64,000 nucleotides of DNA, taken from positions 1 through 64,000 of the forward strand of contig CAJTFL010000013.1 of assembly GCA_910575565.1 (NCBI GenBank), given 5' to 3'. Position numbers and translations under genes: made by a program. Under the pieces are notes generated by a model. It was not told the DNA's origin. It searched no databases and saw only the letters and a program-made list of their open reading frames with translations. This stretch comes from Lachnospiraceae bacterium. GTDB lineage: Bacteria; Bacillota; Clostridia; Lachnospirales; Lachnospiraceae. Numbering within the stretch: the first letter of the stretch is position 1; each line of letters begins with the position of its first letter. Shown piece after piece: positions 55,789 to 64,000 of this stretch.

Positions 55789-58433
55789 TCGTTTTCACCT
55801 CCCGGGCCTTGGGGAATGATGGTTACGCGGCTGGAGCTGGGGCCGTTTCCGCTGTTAGGGAAGGCTCCCGGGCCGGCGGAATAGTCAGGCTGTGTCTCAG
55901 GCTGTGTTTCCGGTACGGTCTGCTGCTCTTGCTGTGCCTGTGCCTGTGCCGCCGCCTGTGCCTCCGCCGCCAGCCTGGCCGCCTCCGCCGCTGCCGCTTC
56001 CTGCTGGAGCCTGGCCGCTTCCGCTGCCGCCGCCTGCTGCCTGGCCGCTTCCTGGGCTGCCAGCTGGTCGGCGTATGCCTGGATATCCCTGCTTAAGGCA
56101 GAAAGCTGAGGCTGGAAAAATTCATAGCGCCGTTCGATCCGCTCCAATAGGGCAGTCCGTTCAGGCCGTTCATCCAGGATGCTGATCTGGGCGATCATGG
56201 TGCGGTACGTCTCCTGTACCCAGTAGCCGTCGGCGGCGTTTGCGATAGCTTTGGATTCAAAAGCGCTTAAGCTTGCATTAAGCTGTGCCAGGATCTGGGT
56301 CTGCTCCTGTTCGTGGAGGGCTTGGTTCGCCCGTAAATCTGCGGTAGTGCTGAAAAAGTCGGTAATGCCGTTCTGGGCGTCGGCCCTGCGCACCACCGTC
56401 ACCGGCTGCTCCCAATCCCAGGGTTCTAAGCCGGCATGGATTTGATCCATAACCCGCTTCCAGATCCGTCCCGCATAGGTGCTTCCGAATACCCCTGGCA
56501 TAGCCCTTGGGATATCGTAGCCTACCCAGACGGAGGTGGTATAGTAGCGGGTGTAGCCGCAGAACCAGGTATCCTTGCTGCTGTTGGTGGTTCCGGTTTT
56601 CCCGGCGGCAGGCATCCCGCCGCCCAGGGAAAGCCCCCGCCCCGTGCCCACAGGGGAAGCCATGGTTCCTTTTAAGATATCGGTAATCATAAAGGCCGTG
56701 TCCTCTAAGTAAACCTGCTTGGTGGAGGGCGTGCTGTTGCGGGTCAGCTCCCCGTCGTGGGCATGGACGATCTTTTCGATGCAGGTGCGGTCGTTGTAAA
56801 TGCCGTAATTGGCTAAGGTGCTGTAGCCCTTAGCCATATCCACCACCCGCAGGCCGTTGGTAAAGCCGCCGATGCTTAAGGAGGGAATGCCGTTATCGAT
56901 ATAGCTGATTTTCTGGAATTCCATCTCCCCTAAGTAGCTAAGGCCAGTATTTACGCCGATATCCTCCAAGACCTGCCAGGCGACGGTATTTAAGCTGCGG
57001 TTTAGCGCCTCCCGGATTGTGACTGGGCCGTGGTAGCCGCCGCCGCTGTTGGAGGGGCCGTCCTCCCACTTGTGGTCGTCAACGATGCGGGTAGGATAGT
57101 AGTTTCCGGTATCAAAGGCGGGCGCGTAGTCGATCAGCGGCTTAATGCAGCTTCCCGGCTGGCGGGCGCTTAGGTATGCGCGGTTAAACTGATCCTCCGT
57201 GCCCCGGCCCCCTACGATGGCAACCACGAAATTGGTGCGGTTGTCTACGATGGCTCCGGCTCCCTGGAGGGCGTACTTGCCGTTCTCCTGAAGCTCCGTA
57301 AAGGAGGAAAGGCCAAGGTCAATGGATTCCTGCAGCTGGTTTTGGAGTTCGTTGTCCAGGGAAGTATAGATCTGGAACCCCCCTGCCCGGATTAAGTCGG
57401 TTTTCGTCCCGTAGGCATCCTCGTACCGGTTCATGTAGGAATCAAAGTCGTTTTTATCGGCAAACAGATATTGGAATTGGAACCCGTCCAGTTTCATTAA
57501 CTCAAGGGCGGCACAGTGGATGGCGTAGCTGGTCTGGTAGCTTTCGTCCGTGCCCTCCATGGTTTCCTGGACGATGCTTAAGGGGATCTGGGAGTAGGTG
57601 TCATACTCAGCCTGGGTCAAGTAGCCTACCTCCTGCATGCTCTTAAGCACATCGTTCCGCTTTTTCAGCGAGGCTTCCGGATGGCGTACCGGGTCGTAAG
57701 CCGAAGGGCTGTTGCTGATGCCCACAAGCACGGCCGCTTCATGGATGTCCAGCTCAGAGGCCTTTTTCCCGAAGTAGTACCGGCTGGCGGCCTGGACACC
57801 GTTGCACTGATGGCCGTAAAAGTTAGTGTTGCAGTAAAATTCCATAATATCGGCCTTGGAAAACTTTTTTTCCACTTCCGGCGCCAGGAGGATTTCCACG
57901 ATCTTCCGGGTAAAGGTTTGTTCCTGGCTTAGATATGTATTTTTGATGACTTGCTGGGTGATGGTGCTGCCGCCCTGGGTGATGTTCCCATTGTGCTTTA
58001 TTAGGGCTAAAGCCGCCCTGGTGGTGGCGATCCAGTCTACCCCGGTATGGGTTTTAAAACGCCTGTCCTCCTGGGCGATGTAAGCGTTCTGCAGATTGAT
58101 GCTGATATCGTTGATATCCACGTATTCGTAATGGCCGGCATTGATCAGGCCGATTTGGTTTTGGTCCTTATCATAGACAATGGTGTCCGGCAGCATACTG
58201 AAGTCCGAGTGCTCCATGGAAGCCAGGGTGTCGTAGGCTACTTCCCGGCAGTGATCCAGCTCTGGCTTAATCTTTATATAAAGGAAGATTCCGGCACATA
58301 TCCCCGCGATGCAGCTTAAGGTCAGCACGGTTAAGAGGGCTTTTAACAGCCAGCCTGCAATTCCCAGGACGCTGAGAAACAATGTTAAGACGCCCTTCCA
58401 GAGCTTATATAAGACTGAATCAATTTTTTCCAT
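55785..58433 (-). CDS. Class A penicillin-binding protein (bifunctional transglycosylase/transpeptidase)
   Basis: Peptidoglycan polymerase. It has a cytoplasmic start, one membrane helix (about 25-60), then the GT51 domain with EDRRFKTHTGVDW and GGSTITQQVIKN. The transpeptidase domain has the active Ser in QPGSCIKPL, the SLN triad in NRSLNTVAW, and KTGT in AAGKTGTTN. The C-terminal 200 residues form a long Ala/Gln/Glu coiled coil ending in a Ser/Gly/Pro-rich tail. The 882-residue length fits clostridial PBP1. ATG 58433 has GGAGG, and its 27-nt leader equals that of the gene at 47088. The next gene overlaps by 4 nt. Confidence 0.95.
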   Translation of the reverse strand: MEKIDSVLYKLWKGVLTLFLSVLGIAGWLLKALLTVLTLSCIAGICAGIFLYIKIKPELDHCREVAYDTLASMEHSDFSMLPDTIVYDKDQNQIGLINAGHYEYVDINDISINLQNAYIAQEDRRFKTHTGVDWIATTRAALALIKHNGNITQGGSTITQQVIKNTYLSQEQTFTRKIVEILLAPEVEKKFSKADIMEFYCNTNFYGHQCNGVQAASRYYFGKKASELDIHEAAVLVGISNSPSAYDPVRHPEASLKKRNDVLKSMQEVGYLTQAEYDTYSQIPLSIVQETMEGTDESYQTSYAIHCAALELMKLDGFQFQYLFADKNDFDSYMNRYEDAYGTKTDLIRAGGFQIYTSLDNELQNQLQESIDLGLSSFTELQENGKYALQGAGAIVDNRTNFVVAIVGGRGTEDQFNRAYLSARQPGSCIKPLIDYAPAFDTGNYYPTRIVDDHKWEDGPSNSGGGYHGPVTIREALNRSLNTVAWQVLEDIGVNTGLSYLGEMEFQKISYIDNGIPSLSIGGFTNGLRVVDMAKGYSTLANYGIYNDRTCIEKIVHAHDGELTRNSTPSTKQVYLEDTAFMITDILKGTMASPVGTGRGLSLGGGMPAAGKTGTTNSSKDTWFCGYTRYYTTSVWVGYDIPRAMPGVFGSTYAGRIWKRVMDQIHAGLEPWDWEQPVTVVRRADAQNGITDFFSTTADLRANQALHEQEQTQILAQLNASLSAFESKAIANAADGYWVQETYRTMIAQISILDERPERTALLERIERRYEFFQPQLSALSRDIQAYADQLAAQEAARQQAAAAEAARLQQEAAAAEAARLAAEAQAAAQAQAQQEQQTVPETQPETQPDYSAGPGAFPNSGNGPSSSRVTIIPQGPGGENE

Positions 58434-58624
58434 TATTTCCTCCATTCTGTGCGTGCCTTGCCGCATAGCACATCCCGTTGTTTGTTCACCTTATTATAAA
58501 CCATAATCTCCGAAAAGAATATAGGTAAAGTGGGGGAAAAAGCGCAAAAATCTTGGGAAAATTGCATTAAAGGGGGGAGGGGATAAGGCAAAAGTGGGGT
58601 TTTAAGGGATAAAAGCCGGAAAGT

Positions 58625-58653
58625 TTGACATTTTAGGCGAGAACTGCTATAGT
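58625..58653 (+). promoter_or_regulatory. Promoter of the phosphodiesterase gene
   Basis: TTGACA at 58625-58630 and TATAGT at 58648-58653 with a 17-bp spacer, 38 bp upstream of the ATG. Confidence 0.8.
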
Positions 58654-58690
58654 AGATCCGTTTGTAAGAGGTGGAGGGAATCGAGGAAGT

Positions 58691-59509
58691 ATGGAAGGAG
58701 AATTAATCAGGGCCGCAGTGATTTCGGATACCCACGGGCTTTTGCGGCCGGAAGTGGAGCAGGTGGTGGGAACCTGCGACGTGGTGATCCATGCCGGGGA
58801 TTTTGATCACCAGATGCTGTACCATAAATTAGCCGTCAGGCAGCCGCTGTACGCGGTAAGGGGGAATAACGACGGGAATTGGGCCGCTGCCCTTCCCTTA
58901 GTTAAGCGGTTTACCCTGGGAGGGGTGAGATTCATCATGGCTCATGAGCGGTCAGATATCCCCATGGCTTTGGACAAGGAGCAGGTGGTGATTTTTGGCC
59001 ACTCCCATACGTTTTACCAGCAGACAGAGGAGGGGCGGCTGTGGCTGAACCCGGGAAGCTGCGGCCGTAAGCGCTTTGCCCTGCCCTTATCCCTGGCCGT
59101 GATGACGATCCAGGATAAAAGGATCCAGGTGGAGCCTGTCTGGCTGGAAGGAGGGCAGGGGCTGGGAAAGGCCTTTTGGCCTGCCGGAGCCGGGGAGAGC
59201 CTAATGGCAGGGCCGGGGAAGGATGAGCTGGGAAATTTTGGATCGCAATCCGAAAGCCAGCCGGCCAAAAGGGCGAAGGCAGCCCCAGCCGTAAAGGCGA
59301 AGGATGGCCGCCGGGACGAGCTGTTTTTGATTGCCAGGATTATGCGCCTGATGAAGCGGGGGGAAACCATAAGCTGGGTGGCCCGGAATGTGAAGTCTGA
59401 TCCGGGTTTCGTGGAAACGGTCTGCCGGATCTGTGTCACCCATCCCGGGGCGGATGCCCGCCAGATTTTGGATAAGCTGGAGGTAAACCGGCTCTATTCC
59501 AGGAAGTAG
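58691..59509 (+). CDS. YfcE/MJ0936-type phosphodiesterase with a C-terminal extension
   Basis: The calcineurin-like metallophosphoesterase domain (about 1-160) has DTHG, GDFDH, GNND, MAHE and GHSHT ligands in order and NPGSCG. The family cleaves phosphodiesters with Mn2+ or Ni2+; natural substrates are mostly unknown. After a linker rich in Gly, Ala and Lys (about 165-205) there is an extra helical domain of about 65 residues (IARIMRLMKRGETISWVARN, then VCRICVTHPGADARQILDKL) that resembles a helix-turn-helix but is not recognised. ATG 58691 has GAGGAAG upstream. Confidence 0.88.
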   Translation: MEGELIRAAVISDTHGLLRPEVEQVVGTCDVVIHAGDFDHQMLYHKLAVRQPLYAVRGNNDGNWAAALPLVKRFTLGGVRFIMAHERSDIPMALDKEQVVIFGHSHTFYQQTEEGRLWLNPGSCGRKRFALPLSLAVMTIQDKRIQVEPVWLEGGQGLGKAFWPAGAGESLMAGPGKDELGNFGSQSESQPAKRAKAAPAVKAKDGRRDELFLIARIMRLMKRGETISWVARNVKSDPGFVETVCRICVTHPGADARQILDKLEVNRLYSRK

Positions 59510-59566
59510 CCGCCAGGCCAGGCTTAAAGTTGGCAGTTTTGGCGTTTTGGGATTGGGATGCAAGGT

Positions 59567-60484
59567 TTATTCAATATATAAGTGGGTTTTCCAGTAATGG
59601 GTGGCCATGGAGATAAAGTCCCTTGCGGCGTTATTAATATAATGGTTTGGGGCGTGGACAGTAGCCAGCTCCCAGCTGGCTTCCGGCCCCAGGGAATAGT
59701 AGGAGACATCATCCGTTTCCGAGGCGTAGAAACGGGGGATGACGGAACAGCATTCCCCGCTTTTGGCCAGCTGCAGCATGGTGCGCATACTGATGGATTC
59801 AAACAGCAGCTTAGGCTTGAATCCTGCGCGCTCAAACAGCTTGTCTAAGACGACCCGCATGGTGGAGGATTTGCGCACCAGGGTAAACAAGTCGTCCTTA
59901 AATTCTCCCAGGGAAATCACCGGGTATTCTTCCGGCGTTAAACGCTCCTGGTAGGCCAGGCGGTGGCTTTTGGGCACGCATAAGTAAAAGGGCTCGTAAA
60001 ATATGGTGTCGTAGATCAGATGCTTGTATTTTCGCTCATAGATGGTCTGAAAGCCAAAGTCCAGCTGGTGGGTGTCCAGAAGGTTTATCTGGGTTTCCAC
60101 GGAAACCTCCAGGGGCTGGAAGGTGGCTTCCGGGTACATGGCATGGATTTTCGGGTAGATAGCGGTGAACATCTGGATTCCCCGCTCCGGCGTAAGGCCG
60201 ATGGTGATGGTTCCGTTCCAGCGTTTCGCCATGTCTTCAATCTGCTTGTAGGTCTGCCGTTTAATCTGCATTATTTTTTCTGCGCTTTCCACGTACAGCC
60301 GGCCAATGTCGGTCAGTTCCCAGTGGTTCCGGGTGCGGATAAAGAGGGGCGCGCCCAGCTCTTTCTCCAGCTTAAGCAGCTGCTGGTTTAAGGCGGACTG
60401 GGTTAAGTAAAGCTCGTCGGCGGCACGGGAGATGCTTTTGTGCCCGGCGATGGACAAGATATACTCCATGATTTTTGTTTCCAT
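59567..60484 (-). CDS. LysR-family transcriptional regulator
   Basis: The winged-helix DNA-binding domain (about 1-62; ISRAADELYLTQSALNQQLL) is followed by a linker helix and a periplasmic-binding-like effector domain (about 88-300). The length of 305 residues is normal. It is divergent from a sugar ABC importer and shares its 273-bp control region, so the importer is its likely target, although LysR regulators of sugar uptake are less common than LacI or AraC types. AAGGAGAAT precedes the ATG. Confidence 0.9.
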   Translation of the reverse strand: METKIMEYILSIAGHKSISRAADELYLTQSALNQQLLKLEKELGAPLFIRTRNHWELTDIGRLYVESAEKIMQIKRQTYKQIEDMAKRWNGTITIGLTPERGIQMFTAIYPKIHAMYPEATFQPLEVSVETQINLLDTHQLDFGFQTIYERKYKHLIYDTIFYEPFYLCVPKSHRLAYQERLTPEEYPVISLGEFKDDLFTLVRKSSTMRVVLDKLFERAGFKPKLLFESISMRTMLQLAKSGECCSVIPRFYASETDDVSYYSLGPEASWELATVHAPNHYINNAARDFISMATHYWKTHLYIE

Positions 60485-60621
60485 AAATATTCTCCTTAAT
60501 GTGCTGTTTGTGCAAATGCTTCTGCGCGGTTTTGCCAGGGATTGGCATTTTGCCTTACGGTTTTCTGTCTAAGATTTCAGTGAAGTTTAGAAATGCTAAA
60601 GAAGAGTTAATTTTAATTAAG

Positions 60622-60659
60622 TTGCATTTCATATAACTTATTGATATCATAAAATTATA
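60622..60659 (+). promoter_or_regulatory. ABC importer promoter with an overlapping dyad
   Basis: TTGCAT (60622-60627) and TATCAT (60645-60650), 17 bp apart, lie 108 bp upstream of the solute-binding protein gene. An imperfect dyad TATAACTTAT/CATAAAATTATA overlaps the -10 region (60632-60659) and is a candidate site for the divergent LysR regulator. Confidence 0.55.
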
Positions 60660-60757
60660 CAAAACGCAAGGCAAAAAGCCATGAAAAATGAGTTTATGGC
60701 ACAATAAAGGCGGCTAAGGGCTCCCAAGGCTGCCCCAAAATTAAGGAGGAAGGATTT

Positions 60758-62215
60758 ATGAGAAGAAGACAAATCGCACTGGTGATGGCAGCGGCAATGG
60801 CAGCGTCCGCATTAAGCGGCTGCGGCGGATCGGGAAATTCCGGAAGTGCTACTACGGCGGCTCCTGCTACTACGGCAGCGGCGGCATCGGAAGCTCCTGA
60901 GGCAGGCGGGGAGAGCGCTGGGGAAACAGAAGGAGCAGACGGCGAGGCGGCATCCGGCGATAAGGAGGGGTATCTTAGCACCTTTGATGTGGCCGGCGCA
61001 GGGGATGTGTCCCTGGATGTAATGATTACGTCATTAGGCGATTCTGACGGCGGCCCCTTCTTAAGAGGCGTTATGGATAAATATATGGAGATGTACCCTA
61101 ATGTAACCTTGACCCCGGTGGAGTGCTCCATGAATGATCTGTACACCACCTTAATTACCCAGGCTACCGCAGGAACCCTGCCGGATATCTTCACCATGTC
61201 GGAAGCTTACTCCGCCAACTGCCTGGAGATGGGGATGATGGTGGATAACCTTCCCGAGCTTTTAGGGGAGGATTACATGAACGGCCTTTTGGACGTGGCG
61301 ATAGAAAATTCTACGGTTGACGGAACCTTTGTGTTCATGCCTTGGCAGAACAACACCTCCGCCATGGTATATCGGAAAGACTTGTTTGAGGAGAAAGGGA
61401 TTGAAATTCCTAAAAATTGGGATGAATTCCTGGAAGCGGCAAAAACATTAACCGAGGATTTGGACGGGGACGGCAAGGTTGACCGTTACGGCAGTGCCTT
61501 CGCCGGAACCAGGAACGACTCCGCAGAGTCCAGGTTCCAGACTTTTGCCCTCACTTTCGGCTGCGATTTCATCACGCCTAATGGGGATGGCACATTTACC
61601 TCCGGCTTTGGGACGGATGCGTATAAAAATGCCATGACAACCTTTGTAAGGCTGGCTACGGAGGAAGGCATTACTCCTCCAGGCTTTGTGGAGACCGGCT
61701 ACTCTGAGGCTTATACCATGATTGCGGCAGACGAGGCTTGTATGTTTTTCAGCGCGTCCAATGTGCTTGGGGGCATTTACAATGCGAATCCGGAGATGAA
61801 AGGCAAGATGGGAAGCTTCCCCATGCCTACGGCAGAGGGCGTGTCCCCGGTTACTTCCTTCTCCAGCGTAGGCATGACTATCAGCAATACCTGTGAGAAT
61901 CCGGAAGTTGCGGCGGATTTCTTAAAGTACTTAACCAGCGTGGAAAACAGCGTTGCCTGGAATGAGGCTACCTGCCGTCTTCCGGTGGTAAAGGATGCCT
62001 TGACGGCTATCTGCGAGAATGACGAGGTTTATAACGGCTTTGTGGAAGCTTCTGACAGCGCAGTGATTTATCCTCCTTTTGCCGGCCTGGCAGAGCTTAG
62101 GGATATCTGCGGCGAGTGCTGGCAGACGGTGGTATCGGAGGGCGTTGCCGTGGAGGATGCCATCGCCAATGCGGCGGCAAAGGCTGAGGAGACGGCAAAG
62201 ACCTACAGCAACTAA
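60758..62215 (+). CDS. ABC transporter extracellular sugar-binding lipoprotein
   Basis: Family 1 (carbohydrate) solute-binding protein. The lipoprotein signal peptide ends in the lipobox ALSGC with Cys22 as the anchor. A Ser/Thr/Ala/Glu-rich linker (about 25-75) is followed by the two-lobe binding domain with GTLPDIFTMSEAYSANCLEM and TSAMVYRKDLFEEKGIEIPK. The 485-residue length is normal. TTAAGGAGG precedes the ATG. Two permease genes follow; no ATPase is in the window, as is usual for this importer type, which often shares MsmX-like ATPases. The substrate is unknown. Confidence 0.93.
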   Translation: MRRRQIALVMAAAMAASALSGCGGSGNSGSATTAAPATTAAAASEAPEAGGESAGETEGADGEAASGDKEGYLSTFDVAGAGDVSLDVMITSLGDSDGGPFLRGVMDKYMEMYPNVTLTPVECSMNDLYTTLITQATAGTLPDIFTMSEAYSANCLEMGMMVDNLPELLGEDYMNGLLDVAIENSTVDGTFVFMPWQNNTSAMVYRKDLFEEKGIEIPKNWDEFLEAAKTLTEDLDGDGKVDRYGSAFAGTRNDSAESRFQTFALTFGCDFITPNGDGTFTSGFGTDAYKNAMTTFVRLATEEGITPPGFVETGYSEAYTMIAADEACMFFSASNVLGGIYNANPEMKGKMGSFPMPTAEGVSPVTSFSSVGMTISNTCENPEVAADFLKYLTSVENSVAWNEATCRLPVVKDALTAICENDEVYNGFVEASDSAVIYPPFAGLAELRDICGECWQTVVSEGVAVEDAIANAAAKAEETAKTYSN

Positions 62216-62217
62216 AG

Positions 62218-62370
62218 GTAACAGTTCAGGCGGGCAAGAAGATGCCCCGTCTGAACTGTTACAACTAAGAATTATCGCTAAGGTAATGACCCTTTGGAAA
62301 GGGCGGGCGCAGGACAGTTATTTCTGTGGACAGTATTGCATACACAGTAGTCATTTTCGTGCCCGCCCTT
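62218..62370 (+). terminator. Two consecutive stem-loops between the binding protein and permease genes
   Basis: The first hairpin (62218-62262) pairs GTAACAGTTCAG...GGGCGGG-type arms with CCCGTCTGAACTGTTAC. The second (62299-62370) has perfect 10-bp arms AAGGGCGGGC/GCCCGCCCTT around a loop of about 52 nt that itself can fold. Neither has a strong T run. Such structures after a binding-protein gene commonly protect the upstream mRNA or reduce read-through, so the lipoprotein is made in excess over the permeases. Confidence 0.6.
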
Positions 62371-62474
62371 GCTGTACCAAAAAAGCCTGAAAAACACGGC
62401 ATTTGGCGGCAAGCGGTTGACGTGCGCTCCGGCGGGCAGACAGGCAGGCCGTTTTAAGCGAGGAGGTTAATTCA

Positions 62475-63368
62475 TTGAACGAGAAAACGCAAAAGGTAAG
62501 CCGGACAAAGTTAAAATCTATGCTGGTTCCTTACGGGTTTGTCACCCCGGCTTCCCTGACCATCCTAATCCTGGTGGTGTATCCCATCCTTTACGGGATT
62601 TACATCAGCTTCTTTGATACCAATCTGGTGAATAAGTGGAAGTTTGTGGGGCTTCGGTATTACTTCCGGGCGCTTACGGACGTGGCCTTCCTCCACAGCC
62701 TGGAAAAGACCATGATTTTTACCGTGGCCGTAGTAGCCGGGCACTTCTTCCTGGGATTTATTTTTGCATCGGTGCTAAACATGAACATTAAGTGGCGGAC
62801 GCTGTTTCGGGGGATCCTGATCCTTCCCTGGCTATTCCCCGATGTGGTCATCGCCTATTTGTTCAAGTGGATCTTAAATACTCAGGGCGGCATTGTAAAT
62901 GAGCTGCTGATGCATTTTAATTTGATTTCCGAGCCTGTGGGATGGCTCAGTACCTCGGCCACCGCTTTTCCCTGCGTGATTTTCGTCAGCATCTGGAAGG
63001 GGTATCCTTTGGTTATGGTGCAGATCCTGGCGGGCATCCAGACGATTTCCACGGATATGTACGAGGCGGCGGAAATCGACGGAGCCAGTATGTGGCAGAG
63101 GTTTTGCTATATCACCATTCCGGCCTTAAAGCCGATCCTGACCACGATCCTGATCCTGGATACGGTTTGGGTATTTAAGCAGTTTACCATGATTTGGCTG
63201 ATGACCTCCGGCGGGCCCGGGAGCACCACCATGGTATCGGCGATTGAAATCTATAAGAATGCCTTTACTTACTTTAAGTACGGCCTTGCCTCGGCTCAGT
63301 CCGTGTATATCCTGGTAATTTGTTACCTGATAGGCGTAGTGTTCAGGAGGTTGTTGCGTGATGACTAA
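62475..63368 (+). CDS. ABC transporter sugar permease (MalF type)
   Basis: Integral membrane permease with six helices over 297 residues and the ATPase-contact EAA motif EAAEIDGASMWQRFCYITIP. The start is TTG 62475, supported by the ribosome site GCGAGGAGG and a normal MalF-type N-terminus. The last bases overlap the start of the second permease by 8 nt. Confidence 0.93.
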   Translation: MNEKTQKVSRTKLKSMLVPYGFVTPASLTILILVVYPILYGIYISFFDTNLVNKWKFVGLRYYFRALTDVAFLHSLEKTMIFTVAVVAGHFFLGFIFASVLNMNIKWRTLFRGILILPWLFPDVVIAYLFKWILNTQGGIVNELLMHFNLISEPVGWLSTSATAFPCVIFVSIWKGYPLVMVQILAGIQTISTDMYEAAEIDGASMWQRFCYITIPALKPILTTILILDTVWVFKQFTMIWLMTSGGPGSTTMVSAIEIYKNAFTYFKYGLASAQSVYILVICYLIGVVFRRLLRDD

Positions 63369-64000
63369 AAAACAGAAACATACTTTAGTAGTAACTGTGG
63401 GGTATTTGATCTTGGCTGTAGGCTGCCTGTGCGTGCTGCTGCCCTTATCCTGGATGGTAATTACTTCCTTGAAATCCATGGCGGACATAACCCTGTCCAA
63501 GGGATTGAAGCTGTTCCCCTCCGGGCCTACCCTGGAAAACTTTGTGAATATCTGGAAAGAATACCCCATTGCTACCTATATTAAGAACAGCGCTGTCACC
63601 GTAGGCGGTTCTACGGTGTTTGGGGTAGTTTGCGCGGCGCTGTGCGGCTACGGCCTTTCCCGGTATGAGTTTAAGGGGAAAGCCTTCCTGTTAAATTTCC
63701 TTTTGGTTACGCAGATGTTCCCGGCGGTAATGAAAATCATTCCGTATTACAAGATCCTGGTAAACCTTCACCTGAATAATACCAGGACGGGGCTTTTGGT
63801 GGTGTATGCTTCCTTCAGCATTCCTTTTTGCACCTGGATGATGTATGGATATTTTAAGAGCATCCCTACAGGCCTGGATGAGGCGGCCAGGGTGGATGGA
63901 AGCAGCGCCCTTTACACCTTCTATAAGATTATCCTGCCCATCGCCATCCCCGGCCTTGTGGCAACCATAATCTATGTTTTTTTGCAGAACTGGAATGAGT
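63361..64000 (+). CDS. ABC transporter sugar permease (MalG type), cut by the window end
   Basis: ATG 63361 opens a frame that runs past base 64000. The visible 213 codons contain membrane helices, the MalG-type N-terminus with LPLSWMVITSLKSMADIT, CGYGLSRYEFKGK, and the EAA motif DEAARVDGSSALYTFYKIILP. It overlaps the first permease by 8 nt and has AGGAGG upstream of its ATG, so the two are coupled. It completes the membrane part of the importer that starts at 60758. Confidence 0.93.
   Translation, partial: MTKKQKHTLVVTVGYLILAVGCLCVLLPLSWMVITSLKSMADITLSKGLKLFPSGPTLENFVNIWKEYPIATYIKNSAVTVGGSTVFGVVCAALCGYGLSRYEFKGKAFLLNFLLVTQMFPAVMKIIPYYKILVNLHLNNTRTGLLVVYASFSIPFCTWMMYGYFKSIPTGLDEAARVDGSSALYTFYKIILPIAIPGLVATIIYVFLQNWNE

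Overview
The window looks like chromosomal DNA of an anaerobic, spore-forming member of the Clostridia, most likely a Lachnospiraceae-type gut bacterium. I infer this from the family mix: a T-box leader in front of aspS, an archaeal/eukaryal-type prolyl-tRNA synthetase, a class B sortase, a CotS-like spore-coat kinase, choline-binding-type cell-wall repeats, GHKL/LytTR two-component genes, and an F-ATPase whose c subunit carries a sodium-binding signature. I cannot name a species. There is no prophage, integrase, transposase gene or CRISPR array. The mobile signal is limited to small palindromic or MITE-like elements and one decayed restriction-modification remnant beside a tRNA gene.

Layout. 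1-1957 holds a hybrid sensor kinase. 2112-2528 holds three tRNA genes (Gly-GCC, Phe-GAA, Gly-TCC). 2663-3562 is a class B sortase. 3722-10885 is a complete ten-gene atp operon (atpZ, I, B, E, F, H, A, G, D, C). 11153-11947 has tRNA-Ala(CGC) followed by the restriction-modification remnant. 12098-16011 has a sugar O-acetyltransferase, a NERD-domain membrane protein and T-box/aspS. 16175-19744 (minus) has two coiled-coil proteins and a GHKL kinase/LytTR regulator pair. 19902-23687 (minus) is a compact fumarase-superfamily lyase, DcuC transporter and RpiR regulator cassette. 23823-27149 has topB and a leucine-rich-repeat protein. 27284-30987 (minus) has a DUF378 gene and a DUF3783, VWA/metallopeptidase-like and MoxR ATPase cassette.

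31305-39445 is a plus-strand run of housekeeping genes: a zinc-ribbon protein, pyrC, an ABC-F ATPase, a secreted transglutaminase-like protein, an AEC transporter, proS and cca. 39510-40578 is an accessory patch with a DUF4160/DUF2442 pair and a broken Uma2 gene. 41227-46328 has an ECF S component, a P1 peptidase with an unusual repeat at its start, a CotS-like kinase and a phosphoglucomutase. 46444-50303 has a choline-binding-type secreted protein, uxaB under two LacI-type operators, a small membrane protein and a polysaccharide deacetylase. 50636-55064 has a nucleotidyltransferase, a CBS-DRTGG pyrophosphatase, a 44-bp tandem repeat, a flavin reductase and aroK. 55225-58433 (minus) is a class A PBP with a small membrane protein. 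58691-64000 has a YfcE-like phosphodiesterase, a LysR regulator and a sugar ABC importer cut by the window edge.

The points I would check first are: the probable Asn (AAC) specifier in the aspS T-box; the lyase-DcuC-RpiR cassette; the MoxR/VWA/DUF3783 cassette, in which the HExxH glutamate is replaced; the chain of repeated SD-start modules and the Asn-Thr expansion in the P1 peptidase gene; the 44-bp repeat array joining two genes; and a 27-nt leader shared exactly by two envelope genes. None of these is proven to be a new system. All calls are read from sequence by eye without database searches.
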